The position numbers and the translations under genes are program-made. A stretch of 64,000 bases of DNA from Butyriboletus loyo (lineage: Eukaryota > Basidiomycota > Agaricomycetes > Boletales > Boletaceae): NCBI GenBank assembly GCA_038093515.1, contig JBBPSI010000072.1, positions 52,284 through 116,283 of the forward strand, read 5' to 3'. Below are positions 10,007 to 21,605 of the stretch, in pieces. Within the stretch, counting starts at the first letter, position 1; every line of letters starts with the position of its first letter. Under the pieces are notes generated by a model. It had not been told where the DNA came from and ran no database searches. It saw only the letters and a list, made by a program, of their open reading frames with translations.

Positions 10007-12170
10007 ATGGGGAGAAACAGTAAGTCGAAATCCCGACCATCTACCCGTCTTACACTCCGTTTATTTCTGCTCAGAATCCCATAAATCCACCATCCCACAT
10101 AAACCCAGTGTGTTTCCCAAAACTCCACCCAACGTACCCTGAACCAACAATCTCCCCTCCCCCTGCTTTTCCCTAGAGTTGAAGAAAGATCCAGGCGTCC
10201 CAAAACTCCCAGATCTCAAAATCCGAAATGCAGAGAAACAAAAAACACGTTCGGCAAGTCTATCCCATACATCTCGACCCCTTGGATCTTCCCCCATTTC
10301 CCAATCCCATCTGGATTTCTGATTTCCGAATTTCTTTTAGCCACCTGTACGGACAGATCCAGATGCGACAATGGCATCTGAGCCTACGTTGTCCTCCCTC
10401 GCGATGTTGGCGTCCTCGGTTGACCAAGCACAGCCGTCTGACGCTTCGAACGCCGTATCGCCTGCTCAGAAAACCAAAGAGCAGATGCGACGACATTACG
10501 TTCGTGTACTACACAAGGTCGTCGACGAAAGCGACATCGTCATCCTCGTTCTCGACGCACGCGATCCAGAGGGCTGCCGAAGTCGACTCGTCGAAGAGGA
10601 AGTTCGGAGACGGGAAAGCGAAGGAAAGAAGCTCGTGTTCGTCCTGAATAAAATAGGTACGCGCGTTTTTTTCCCTCTTTCTTCCTTCCTCTTTCGTGTT
10701 GTCGTTTGATTTGACGCGTGCGCACATGGCTGGTAGATCTCGTCCCAAGGGAGAATGCACAGCAGTGGCTGCGGTACCTCCGACATGACACACCGACGCT
10801 CCCGTTCCGTTCAGCTGCATCCAACCAGCGATCCAATTTGTCTTCCGCGACGGCACCAGCGTTGCTCCGGCTCTTGAAAGCTTACAAGCCGAGCGCAGCT
10901 CAAAGCGTGACGGTCGGTGTGGTCGGGTTTCCGAACGTGGGTAAGAGTAGTTTGATCAACTCTCTGAAACGATCCAAGGTGAGCTCCCATCATCTCTTTG
11001 GCATGTCGTGTTTTACGCCTGACACGTTCGTTTTCGTTTTTTTTTGCAGGCGTGCGCAGTTGCAGCACAACCAGGACATACCAAGTGTTTACAAACAGTC
11101 CAGCTTGAGCGCGGCCTCAAGATAATTGACTCTCCCGGCGTTGTATTCGACGAAGACGAGGACAACGGTGCTATCAGTCAGCGTCAAAAGGGTAGCGTAT
11201 TGCTCCGCAACGTGGTCAAGACCGAGGATATCGAAGATCCGATCGCTGTTGGCGAGTCGTTCCGTTCGGTCCTTGCTGTGAACAACCAATCACACATCAT
11301 ATCTTTTCTAGTGGAGGAAATCCTCCTACGAACCGAGCGCGCGACGTTACAGAAGATCTACGGGCTTCCAGAGTTCTCGAATACGCTCGAATTCCTGACT
11401 ATGTTGGCACTGAGTAGTGGCAGGCTCCTCAAGGTCAACTTTCCTCCTCATCATCTCAGCCCGTCGAGAGGGACTCTGACATACAGCCTTAACTACAGGG
11501 TGGCACCCCGGATATTCTCTCCGCTGCGCGACACGTGTTGATGGACTGGAATCACCAAAAGATTCCCTACTTTTCAGTGCCACCCGCGATCCATCCCTCC
11601 ATGATACCCTCTACGACCCCAAATACCGCAGGTGGACCCGCCACCACCGCACCCGTCATCGCCCCCGGCGCAGAAACGGTCGGCCAAGCACAAATCCTCA
11701 CCCAACTCTCGAAACCATTTGAATTGGCAGGTCTGTTTGGCGCTGCGGACGCAGGCGCGTTCGCGATGGAGGATGCACAGGTGGACGAGGTCATGATGGG
11801 GGACGATACGGCGGAGCCGGAATACGAGGCAGCGATGATGGCGGACGACACGCCACTGCGGATACCCCTCAAGCGATCGCATTCGCCGGGCCCAGAGTCT
11901 GAGTCTGGTGCCAATGCGACTCAGCGTCCGATGTCGGACGCATCGTATGTACGGACGCCGAAACGGTTTCGGAGGGCAAAGGACTTATCATCGTACGAAG
12001 AAGCCGCCGCGGAGAGTCACCCGTTGCATCGAAGGGCGCTAAAAACGGACGCCAAGAGGGCGAGAAGGGCGGCGAAACGGTTGGAACGGCGGTCTGGTCA
12101 GGGCGGTGTGGGTATGGAGATGGAGGTAGCCGACCTGCAGAATACGTTTATGACGGCGATCGAACGATGA
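10007..12170 (+). CDS. NUG1: Nucleolar circularly permuted GTPase NUG1 (GNL3/GNL3L type)
   Basis: This GTPase of the YlqF/YawG group is needed for assembly and export of the large ribosomal subunit. The permuted motif order is visible: DARDPEGCRS (G5-like), NKID split by an intron (G4), GFPNVGKSSLINSL (G1) and DSPGVVF (G3). The basic N-terminus begins MGRNKSHKST and continues with LKKDPGVPKLPDLK, typical of NUG1, over three short 5' exons. Introns inferred include 10657-10736, 10979-11049 and 11434-11498, all GT-AG. The last exon carries a low-complexity acidic/basic tail ending in an arginine-rich stretch (about 12030-12110), as in nucleolar proteins. The start at 10007 is inferred from splicing; a shorter start at 10371 is possible. 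Convergent with the gene at 12485-13093. Confidence 0.9.
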
Positions 12171-12484
12171 CAGGCGCATGTTGGTTTGGGTGTGCGTATT
12201 TTGGATCCCCTTCTTTTTCTTATGCACGACGGCTGCACCGATGGTGCTGATCGGATGCACCTCGCCACGAGCATGATAAAGCATCGACAGTTTGTTCATG
12301 ATACATAGAAGAGAGGTCAAAGTCTAATGTACAAAATATACAGCCAGAGCCGGGAGATATCATCCAGCCAAGCAACGCCAGACCGTTCATCAACTCACCC
12401 ACCCTCCCCCGATATCCTACTGTTGAATCTGATCAATGTTCATGCTGCTCTCCACGTCCATCACTGTGATCCGCACCGGTCGAG

Positions 12485-13093
12485 TCAGTTCGAGGTCGGA
12501 GTCGAACTTGAACGCGACAAGAGTGCGTGTCGGTGCGATTCCGGCCCTACCGTAGTCGCGCCGAGCGCCTTGACGAAACCCCTGCAATCCACGTTCGACC
12601 GAACGCCAACGTCCATTCAGATCAGCGTCATCGTCATCAAAAGCCGCACCCTCACCTCTGCGTCGCATCGAGATAGTCGTCTCTATCGAACCGTCGCTGT
12701 GTCTTGACAGAGACGCCGTCCCGGGAGATGGTGATACCCCGGCGTTGGAGCCTACAAAGGGGGGGGGAGGGGGAGAAAGCGAATGAATCATGATCGTTCC
12801 GAGAGCAGAGGGCGGAAACGGGAATACGTAGGGTGGGACTTACGAGGCTTTCGTGGACTGGAGGTAAGACGAGATGGCGCGTGCGGCGTAGACGATGCCG
12901 ACGATGGAGCCGACGAAGAAGAGTATGGTCTGTTGGGGGAGCGAATTGGATGTGGGTCGTCCGAGGGGATTGGAGGACTCACCACGACGAGAGAGAAGAC
13001 GTCGATCCTGAGATTGTAGATGTATCGCGGGGTCAGTGGGTCTGCAGACACCGGACGAATGAGACAATGGAGTACCATGAAGCCATGATACAC
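12485..13093 (-). CDS. Small single-pass membrane protein, fungal, unknown function
   Basis: Four exons give a compact protein. The N-terminus is LTPRYIYNLRIDVFSLVV, then a hydrophobic helix TILFFVGSIVGIVYAARAIS, SSYLQSTKAS, RGITISRDGVSVKTQRRF, DRDDYLDATQRGFVKALGAT, and a serine-rich tail ending SSTPTSN. Introns are inferred at gtgagt (about 12980), gtaagt (12840) and gtgagg (about 12660), each with a matching AG. The longest single ORF in this region (12417-12791 minus) is in the wrong frame. The ISRDGVSVKT...DATQRG block looks conserved, and I believe I have seen it in other basidiomycete proteins, but no function is known to me. A single helix with a mostly polar C-terminal part suggests an ER or mitochondrial membrane anchor. 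Start at 13093 or the next in-frame ATG at 13078. Confidence 0.65.
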
Positions 13094-13327
13094 GGATTAT
13101 AGTTCGGTTTAGATGTTGTCGGTAGGGAGACTCTTTTGCGAGGGTTGTGTGGACGTTGGACGGGCTGTTGACGCGGTCGATGATTCGGATACGAGTCGTA
13201 GGGGCGAGTGGAGACAGAAAAAATTACGCTGGAGCTACTATGACATTAATGTATTCAATGATCGGTGGCGATGCACAAATAACCCAGTATTGGGGTTAGG
13301 GTCAATGAAGATATCACACCCCTCACT

Positions 13328-14618
13328 TTACGTCCGCTGTTGTGTCTCTGCTAGGGCTTGCTGAACAGCAGCCAGGACCTGGGCATGGACGTCCTTTCCC
13401 GCAGCGATGATGCCATAATTCTCTCCCAATGTCCGCCCAAGTCCAAAGTCGAGGAATTCACCCCGTGAATCCGTGATGACACCACCAGATTCCTCGACGA
13501 GCAATGATCCGGAAGCGTGATCCTGTATACCAGATGCTGTTCAATATATGGTGCACCGAGACAAGCACCCAGCTCACCCAGATCTTCTCCTGGTACCCAA
13601 TTCCAGTGGGCATTCGGAGGTAGACACCACCATCGCCTCTAACGAGGCAGCCGTACTTGGATTGACTATCCATTCGCGTCGGATCGCGCGTGATGTTTAG
13701 CAATTCGGATACTCTGTTGTTAAACGCGAGGTCCGAATGCGCAGCGTCGACGGATTGCAAAAGGTTGAGCGACCCGAGCCCAACAGGAGGGATCGTCAAC
13801 GGCACCGAGTGATCACCCGAGAGCGTCATCTGTGTGTGCGTAAAAAAAGGGAAGGACAACGGGCTCAGAAGGTTCGTCGACGTACCTGTTCGGCGCCTTG
13901 GCCTCTAACGGCAACGAAGATACAACCCTTGAGACCATCGGGCTCGACGCTCTTCGCCGGTAGATTTGGGCAGCCAATGACGCCAAGGACAACTTCCCCA
14001 TGGATGACCAACGCCAGACAGACAGCATACTGTCCACCGCGCAAGAATCCCTTTGTCCCATCGATGGGATCGAGCGCCCATCGGCCTATAGCAACACATG
14101 AAACACGTCCTCGTCAGACGCATCAAGCAATCGACGACGCACGTCCGACACGACCGCCTTGATCACGTCCGCGGTCGATCGCATCCAAGAGCTGTTCGGG
14201 GGTACGTTCTTGGCCGGGGCCGAGACCCCACTCTGATGTCTCGTTGGCCGCCAGATCGGCCGTGAGCGTTTCGTTTGCGAGGGCGACGATCCGGTTTCTG
14301 AGTGCGGCACCGTTCTCTTGGCGCAGCCCGTCTGCATCTTCTTCGCCGACGATGGGATCGGCGGGGAAAGCGCGGCTAAGGATGGTGTTGACTACAGCTT
14401 GGGCGGAGTAGTCACCGACTGGGACAGATGGGATCAGACGCTGTGGCCGATGTAACCTAGCCCACCGACTACTGTTTCTTACCTGTCACAGGGGACTTGT
14501 CGCCCTTTGTGAGCGTCTCGTTCTTGACGAGGTTGTTAAAGACAGAGGAGGTCAGTGCGCATGCGCGGCGCACAGCTGCAAGTGCGACTTGTTTTTCGGT
14601 TGCGAATGGCAAAGGCAT
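13328..14618 (-). CDS. MET22: 3'(2'),5'-bisphosphate nucleotidase (PAP phosphatase)
   Basis: The enzyme removes the 3'-phosphate from PAP and PAPS, relieving inhibition of sulfate assimilation and RNA processing. In yeast (HAL2/MET22) it is the lithium/sodium-sensitive salt target. The blocks are in order: FATEKQVALAAVRRACALTS, KGDKSPVTVGDYSAQAVVN, the metal site VGEEDADGLR, RWALDPIDGTKGFLRGGQYA (the DPIDGT inositol-phosphatase signature), LVIHGEVVLGVIGCPNLP, and a C-terminal SGSLLVEESGGVITDSRGE with LDFGLGRTLGENYGIIAA. All canonical inositol-monophosphatase superfamily motifs are present. At least five short introns are needed. An upstream in-frame ATG at 14666 would add an arginine-containing extension that could be a mitochondrial leader, so the start is uncertain. 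Divergent from the P450 gene with about 340 bp between them. Confidence 0.9.
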
Positions 14619-14696
14619 TGTGAGGGAACGGCGGAAGAGAATGGTCACGTTCTTGGGTCGAAACATCTTGAAAGGTGGACGTGGGTGACTCTGACA

Positions 14697-14702
14697 CACG
14701 TG
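14697..14702. promoter_or_regulatory. CACGTG (E-box / Cbf1-type) site upstream of MET22
   Basis: CACGTGAC lies 79 bp upstream of the MET22-like start, inside the shared divergent promoter. CACGTGA is the binding word of Cbf1-type bHLH factors that control sulfur-assimilation genes in yeasts, which fits the gene, but CACGTG is common and another copy precedes HSP60. Confidence 0.3.
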
Positions 14703-14959
14703 ACAGGCAACTCGCACATTGACTCTGCCAGCAGAAACTTTGCTTGCCATCAGGACCCAGTGAGAGAGTTCCCATTCTCTCGAGAGTTGCTGGCTGAAAG
14801 AGCTCGAAAAGGAATGGTAGCAGAAGATGCTGGCAGGGGAGTCTAAGCCGGTTTTCGTCCACTCGGTTACCACACGATGTAGTCAAATCTAATATACTTA
14901 CATCAACCCATGGGAGTTGTCCCTACCGGAAACGATTCGGTTCGTCCTCGGTTCGTACC

Positions 14960-17166
14960 ATGTTTATCACAGCATTCCTCGGACTCGCAGCTGTTCTGCT
15001 CGCCATCCAGGGTATACGAAAGCTCAGACGCTCCCGTTCACCCGCTTACCCACCCCTTCCACCTGGCCCGACACCCATTCTATTCCTCGGAAATGTGCTC
15101 GGTTTGAATAGACGCGCGCCCCATCTCACGTATACAGCGTGGTCGAAGAAGTATGGTACGTCCCTTCTATGCACAGACGCTACTGACGTGCGACCCTCGA
15201 ATAGGGGATATCATTTACACCCGTGTCTTGGGCCAGGACGTCATCGTGTTGAACTCAGAAGAGGCAGCCATCGAGTTGCTCGAAAAGCGCTCGAAAAAGT
15301 ACTCTGATCGGCCCGTGTTCCCTACTGCAGAGCTGTAGGTTCTCTTGCCGTCCCAGGGACCGTTTGCGCTCACGGGTATACAAATAAAAGGTTAGGCTGG
15401 GAATGGACGTCTGCTCTCGCGCGGTATGGGCCCAGGTTCAGGTTACACCGGCGATTGTTACACCAAGTCTTTCACGCCAATGCAGCACTCACTTATCGTC
15501 AAAAACAACTACAGGTAGCGTATGAGTTGTTGACTCATTTATTGTGCGACCCGGCGCACTATGAAGCCCATTTTACCACGTGCGTACTCAGTCTGCTCGT
15601 CGCATATTGAGGCAAGTCTTCATGATGTGGTCTTATGCACAGGTTCTCAGCAACCGTGATCATGGGGGTGACGTACGGGTACGACGCCAAGAGGGGAGAC
15701 ACGTTCGTGACGTCGATGCAACGCGCTTCAGATATCTTTGGTCGCCTCGGTGCACCCGAACTCGCTGTGCTAAGCGTGGTCTTTCCATTTGGTGGGTTGT
15801 TGCCATCCAATTCGGTGCTTCTCGATCGATCGTTGATATGTATATGCTGTAGTGAAGGCGTTGCCAGCGTGGTTTCCGGGAATGGGGTTCAAGACCGAGA
15901 TTGCCGAATGCCGGCGTCTGGTGTCCGAGGCCGTGAATGCACCGTATGCATGGACCAAACGACGCGTCGTACGTCCCGAAATCAATGATCACATATGAGT
16001 ATGGCTCATGTGGAATGCAAGGAGGAAGGGAATGCAGCGCCATCCATGGTCGCTGATGCGATCACCCGGTATCGTTTGGACGATGACCCCGAGCACCAGG
16101 AGCTCGTGCAAGCCACCAAGGACTCGGCAGGCACGCTGTATTCAGGTAATCGCTATTTTATAACCTGCACGCATTTATTCCTCGAGGCTTACGACTTCCT
16201 CAGCCGCCGTCGGGACGGTTTGTTTTGCTCTTCCATCGTTTGGGATCACGGGCTGACGTGTTGGGCGACAGACCACTTCTATACTTCACATCTTTGTCTA
16301 TCTCATGATGAACCATCCAGAGGTCCAACATCGTGCACAGGCAGAAATCGACCGTGTGGTTGGCCGCCAGCGACTGCCAGACTTTGAAGACAGACCATCA
16401 TTGCCGTACGTGGATGCGGTGATGCGAGAGACGATGAGGTGGAACCCGGTGGCGCCTAGTTTGTTTCATCTCGATGCTGCATTTCTGGATCCGCTAAACG
16501 TGCTCTAGTTGTTCCTCATGCCGCCACCGAAGATGATGTTTATCGAGAATATCACATCCCGCAAGGTGAAGAGCGCTGACGCTTACAGTAGTTCTAGCTG
16601 ATCATTCTGTGCAGGTGCAATGGTTTTAGCTAATAACTGGTAAGCGGCATCAGCTTGCGAGTGTGCGCGTACGATGACGATGGACGACGGTGTGGTAGGG
16701 CGATATCGCACGACGAGAAAAGGTATCCCAATCCTGAGGCGTTCATGCCAGAGCGGTTCTTGAGGGCAGACGGCACGTTGAACGGGGACAAAGTTGCGTG
16801 GGTGTTTGGGTTCGGGCGTCGAATCTGGTGCGTTGACAGCCACGCTCGTTCGAGTATTCGCGTCTCTAACGTGATTGAACACAGTCCAGGGAGACATCTT
16901 GCGGACGCCTTATTATGGTCGGCGATGGCGTGCATACTGTCGCTGTTCACGATCGAAAAGACGGAAGGGTCTGAGAACGTCAAGTGGACGACGGGGTTGA
17001 CGGTGTGCGTGACGTTTAGCTCATTTGGAGTGTGTGTGTGTGTGTTGACTGACGCGATTTTGCCAGGCATCCGCTCCCGTTCCCGTGTAGGTTCGTTCCG
17101 AGAGACGAAGAAATGGATGCCCAAAAGCTGGCATCGTTGATTTATGCTAGCCGTGTCGACTTGTAG
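14960..17166 (+). CDS. Cytochrome P450 monooxygenase
   Basis: The protein has an N-terminal membrane anchor ([20 protein letters not shown]) and a proline hinge ([16 protein letters not shown]). It also has the WxxxR-type block [13 protein letters not shown], the K-helix ETMR ([12 protein letters not shown]), PERF (AFMPERFLR) and the heme loop FGFGRRICPGRHLA. The heme cysteine is formed across an intron. It is a microsomal class II P450 like many Agaricomycete families; the substrate is unknown. About a dozen short introns were needed, including a 14-nt exon at 16204-16217. That exon encodes part of the I-helix, which reads AAVGTTTS: the usual acidic residue before the threonine is glycine. 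All introns found keep frame, so the gene appears intact. It ends [10 protein letters not shown], stop at 17164. Confidence 0.88.
16204..16217 (+). other. 14-nt micro-exon in the P450 gene
   Basis: The 14 bases CCGCCGTCGGGACG lie between a 58-nt intron (16146-16203, gtaatc...cag) and a 54-nt intron (16218-16271, gtttgt...cag). They join LYS to AAVGT to TTSILH in the I-helix. Without them the I-helix loses five residues and the frame shifts. Confidence 0.7.
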
Positions 17167-17675
17167 CATTGTCTCCTGTCGTCTCGACCTACGGATTTGC
17201 TAGGATAGCCTTCCTTTGTGTCGTGCAGCCCTGGATAACACGGAATTGTGCATGTTTTTTCTTGCTGTCCATACAGGTACATAGCATCCATGATGCATAA
17301 TGTGCGAGTCAGAACAAACAAATCGAATGTAGGGGAGATGTTAAAAAGGCTCGTCACCTGAATGATGCCGGAACCGATTTCAAGCTGAGTCTGAATCTTG
17401 CGGGCTGTCGGGAACTCTAACTTGGCGTCATCCTCTATTTAATCTGGATAAGCAGCCTCCTACAATGTGAGTGTTGGCATTCAGTGTTTGTAATTTCCGC
17501 TATCTAATACCCAGAACTGTAGTTACTATAATCTCCAGTTTCTTCCTTACAGCTACACTTTATCCGGAACTCACCGTCGGGTGATGAGCGGAGTCTGAGT
17601 TTAGGCGTAACAAAGTGACTGCCGAATCATATTGCACGGCCCGGCGGGGATACAGACTCCCAAGTACTAGACTTT
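17167..17675. other. Intergenic between P450 and HSP60
   Basis: No open frame with recognisable content was seen. Downstream sequence of the P450 and the distal upstream region of HSP60. Confidence 0.4.
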
Positions 17676-17792
17676 CTCATAATGCATGGTATGAATGGCA
17701 CGATGCACCATGATATTTATGCGTTCTTAGAGTGCATTTTAGCTCGAAGGGGGCTTGAGTGAAGATTCCCGACAGTATGCATGCATTATGAG
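17676..17792. repeat. Small inverted-repeat element (possible MITE) in HSP60 promoter
   Basis: CTCATAATGCATG at 17676-17688 is repeated exactly in inverse orientation as CATGCATTATGAG at 17780-17792, enclosing about 90 bp. The core word CTCATAATGCAT also forms the terminal repeat of the element at 50936-51054, which has nearly the same length. No clear target duplication was found for this copy. Confidence 0.45.
17761..17768. promoter_or_regulatory. Heat-shock-element-like palindrome GAAGATTC
   Basis: GAAGATTC fits the minimal HSE unit pair nGAAnnTTCn and lies 209 bp before the HSP60 ATG. HSP60 genes are normally heat-inducible through HSF1. Only two units are evident, so binding would be weak; functional status is inference. 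Confidence 0.35.
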
Positions 17793-17976
17793 GTCCATCG
17801 TAGACTCGTATGTAATGAGGTTGTGAATCATGTGACTGTGACGTAACGTTCCACGTCACACATCACGTGAGTTTTTTCCTTGCCCGAAAGTTTTTAATTG
17901 CAGTTTCGTCTCTCTTTCGTTCAGGACAACCTTGCTCTCCTTCTTGTTTCTTCCTCTTCCTCTTAAAAAACACACG

Positions 17977-19929
17977 ATGCATGCTATCTCGTCTTCGTCG
18001 TCCCGGGCAGCCCGTAGGGCAGCTGCAAAAGCCGTACGGCCTATTCTTGCCCGTGGTGCCCACAAGGAGATCAAGTTCTCCAACGACGGACGGGCGAGTA
18101 TATTGAAGGGTGTCGACGTCCTTGCCAACGCTGTCAGCGTCACTCTTGGCCCCAAGGGTAAGTCGCGCTCGTCCCGGTCTACACTACATGAACCGTCATG
18201 ATTGACCACGTGGCGCAGGTCGCAACGTCATCATCGAACAGTCCTTTGGTGGTCCCAAGATTACCAAGGGTGAGTCGGGTGTTTTGCGCACGCGTCGTGC
18301 ACTGTACTTAACGAGAGTCTTGACAGACGGGGTGACGGTCGCCAAGTCGATCACGCTCAAGGACAAGTTTGAGAACCTCGGCGCACGGTAAGCCAAGGTC
18401 CCCTCTGACCCACTTCATTCGCACGCTCACACGTTCCCAACAGTCTCATTCAAGACGTGGCCCAAAAGACAAACGAAATTGCGGGTGATGGGACCACCAC
18501 GGCAACAGTGTTGGCGCGTGCTATTTACTCCGAGGGTGTCAAGAACGTGGCTGCGGGTTGTAACCCCATGGACCTCCGTCGGGGGTCGCAAGCCGCCGTT
18601 GACCGTGTCGTCCAGTTCCTGTCTGCGAATGCGAAGAAGGTGACGACGACGGCAGAGATTGCCCAGGTCGCGACCATCTCTGCCAATGGTGACACCCACG
18701 TGGGCAACTTGATTGCCCAGGCCATGGAGAAGGTTGGCAAGGAGGGTGTCATCACGGTCAAGGAGGGTCGTACGATTGACGACGAGATTGAGATCACGGA
18801 GGGCATGCGGTTTGACCGCGGGTTCATCAGTCCTTACTTCATCACCGACGTCAAGACGCAAAAGGTCGAGTTTGAGAAGCCGCTCATTTTGTTGAGCGAG
18901 AAGAAGATTTCGGTCTTGCAGGACATCCTACCTTCGTTGGAAGCGGCTGCCCAATCGCGTCGTCCTCTAGTGATCATTGCTGAGGACATTGATGGAGAGG
19001 CATTAGCTGCTTGTATTCTCAACAAGCTGCGGGGTCAACTCCAGGTTGTTGCTGTCAAGGCACCCGGCTTTGGTGACAACCGAAAGTCGATTCTCGGTGA
19101 TCTTGCCATCCTCACTGGTGGTACTGTCTTTACGGACGAGCTCGACATCAAACTCGAAAAGGCCACGCTTGATCTTCTCGGGTCTACTGGTTCCATTACC
19201 ATCACCAAGGAGGACACCATCGTCCTCAATGGCGAGGGTTCCAAGGATGCCATTCAGGCTCGTTGTGAACAGATTCGTGCTCTCCTCGCTGACCCCACAA
19301 CGAGCGAGTTTGACAAGACCAAGTTGCAGGAGCGGCTGGCCAAGTTGAGCGGTGGTGTTGCCGTCATCAAGGTTGGTGGGAGCAGTGAGGTCGAGGTCAG
19401 CGAGAAGAAAGACCGATATGACGATGCGCTCAATGCCACGCGCGCTGCTGTTGAGGAGGGCATTCTTCCTGGTGGTGGTGTCGCGCTTCTCAAGGCTTCG
19501 TTGTCGCTGACGACCAACGCGCCTGGTTCGGCCAGTCCACCATCAAACCCGGATGCCAAGGTCGTTCCGACGAGCAACTTTGATCAAGACCTCGGCGTCA
19601 ATATCATCCGCCGGGCACTGACCCACCCTGCACGCACTATTCTGTCGAACGCGGGTGAGGAGTCTTCGGTGATTGTCGGCACGCTTTTGGGGCAATATGG
19701 CAGCACGGACAAATTCGCGATGGGCTACGATGCGAGCAAGGGCGAGTTCGTGGACATGATCAAGGCAGGTATCGTGGACCCACTCAAGGTCGTGCGGACG
19801 GCGCTCGTGGACGCGTCGGGTGTGGCGAGTTTGTTGACGACGAGTGAGGCGTGTGTGGTAGATGCGGAGGAGGAGAAGCCAGCGGGTGGACCCGCAATGG
19901 GCGGTATGGGTGGCATGGGCGGGTTCTAA
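17977..19929 (+). CDS. HSP60: Mitochondrial chaperonin HSP60
   Basis: The group I chaperonin folds imported proteins in the mitochondrial matrix with HSP10. A serine/arginine/alanine-rich presequence ([20 protein letters not shown], then [14 protein letters not shown]) precedes the mature start. Family motifs are [37 protein letters not shown], the ATPase loop [53 protein letters not shown], and a C-terminal GGMGGMGGF tail. Three short introns lie in the first 450 bp (donors near 18158, 18270 and 18388); the rest is one 1.4 kb exon. The upstream in-frame ATG-like start at 17932 lacks presequence character, so 17977 was chosen. About 590 residues, full length. Codon use is strongly biased toward C-ending codons, as expected for high expression. 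Confidence 0.97.
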
Positions 19930-20237
19930 GTGCCGCTCTTGGCCCGCCATCACGGTGCATGACGACGCGAAAAGTATCATGGCTTTGCATTTTTTTTCGT
20001 TACACTCCTCTCCACGGTCGTTGCTTGCATTCTGACATACATCACGTAGTTAACGCGCATAGTCCTGTTTTTTTTTTCGATAACGCTATTTCAATAGTAT
20101 CAGCACCACTCTAACACGTACTACCATTGATCCGAGAATTTCGGAGTATCTAAGACATTCGCGGTTAGTGTGGTTGGCCGGATCTTGATAAATTCTCCTC
20201 CTTCCTTTCCTCACTCACCTAGAGCCTCTACAGTCCA

Positions 20238-21605
20238 ATGGCCACAATCGATCTGAAGCAACAACGTCGACAAAAGTTCGAGGGGGTGTTTGAACGATTG
20301 AGAGATGATCTGGTGGATCATATGAAGGGCGAGAACATGCCTCCCGAGGCTGTCGAATGGTACCGTCGTGTGCGTCTCTCTCTCTTTTCCCTCGAAGCTC
20401 CTGATCGAACGTTGGGGACAAAACAGAACCTCGATTTCAACGTCCCAGGTGGAAAACTTAATCGCGGACAGAGCGTCGTCGATTCGGTGCAGATCCTGAA
20501 GGGAAGAGGGTTGACGGACGACGAGTACTTCAAGGCGGCGTTGTTGGGGTGGTGTATCGAATTGGTGGGTTCCCCGGTCGGTTTGGACGGAGGCTCGCTT
20601 TACTCATTCTCCTCATTCTCATTCACCTCCTCCGCGCGCGTTCGGGTCGACGACGCAGCTACAAGCCTTTTTCCTCGTCTCGGACGACATGATGGATCAA
20701 TCGATCACCCGTCGTGGACAGCCGTGTTGGTACCGCGTTCCAGGCGTGGGCAATATCGCGATCAACGATTCGTTCATGCTCGAAGGGGCGATCTATCACC
20801 TCCTCAAGAAGCACTTCCGTTCCGAGCCGTACTATGTCCATCTTCTCGAATTGTTTCACGACGTTGCGTGTTTTTCCCCCCCCTCCCCCTGGCGTTTTGC
20901 CGCGTTTCGTGGACTGAAACATTGTTTTCTAGACGACGTTTCAGACGGAGATGGGGCAGTTGGTCGATCTGATCACCGCACCCGAGGATCACGTGGATTT
21001 GAGCAAATTCTCGTTGCAAAAGTAAGGTGTGTGTCGCTTTGCGGGGGGACTTGCGCTCAAGTCTGCACAGACACGCGTTCATCGTTCAATACAAGACGGC
21101 GTACTACAGCTTCTACCTCTCCGTCGCGCTCGCGATGCGCGTCTGCGGCGTACCGGACGTGTACGCGATCGACGGCCAAACCGTCCACCCGTACACGCTC
21201 GCGCTGTCGATCCTTCTCCCGCTGGGCGAGTATTTTCAGATCCAGGACGATTTCCTGGATTATGCGGGGACACCGGAGCAGATTGGCAAGGTCGGGACGG
21301 ACATTGTGGACAACAAGTGTTCGTGGTGTATCAATGTTGCGTTGGCGGTGGCGACGCCGGAGCAGCGAGTCGTGTTGGAGGACAACTATGGGCGAAAGGA
21401 TGGAGAGAGGGAGGCGCGGGTGAAGGAGGTGTATGAAGCGGTCGGGCTGAGGGAGCGGTACCAGGTGTACGAGGAGGACGTCAAGGTGCGGATCGAGGAA
21501 CTGATCAAGGGTGTGCCGGAGCCCGAGGCGAGTCCAGAGGGGGGCGTGTTGAAGCGAGACGTGTTTACCGCGTTTTTGAGCAAGATTTACAAGCGTACGA
21601 AGTAG
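20238..21605 (+). CDS. ERG20: Farnesyl diphosphate synthase
   Basis: The enzyme condenses isopentenyl diphosphate with dimethylallyl and geranyl diphosphate to farnesyl diphosphate, the branch point to sterols, ubiquinone, dolichol and prenylated proteins. Seen are the first aspartate-rich motif DDMMD preceded by FFLVS (the two phenylalanines upstream fit a C15 product), [40 protein letters not shown] with the second aspartate motif DDFLD, and [13 protein letters not shown] with NVALA. It ends SKIYKRTK. Introns follow WYRR, GWCIEL, LLELFHD and SLQK; all are GT-AG. About 366 residues, complete. Cytosolic or ER-associated. It runs head-to-tail about 300 bp after HSP60 and converges on the acidic-protein gene. 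Confidence 0.95.

Noticed and set aside
12417..12791. 124-codon minus frame as the coding frame of the small membrane protein
   Set aside because: Splicing into another frame gives a better protein (RGITISRDGVSVKT...DATQRGF) with correct GT-AG sites.
18427..19980. Antisense frames across HSP60 (e.g. 18427-18861, 19543-19980)
   Set aside because: Shadows of the strongly codon-biased HSP60 sense frame.
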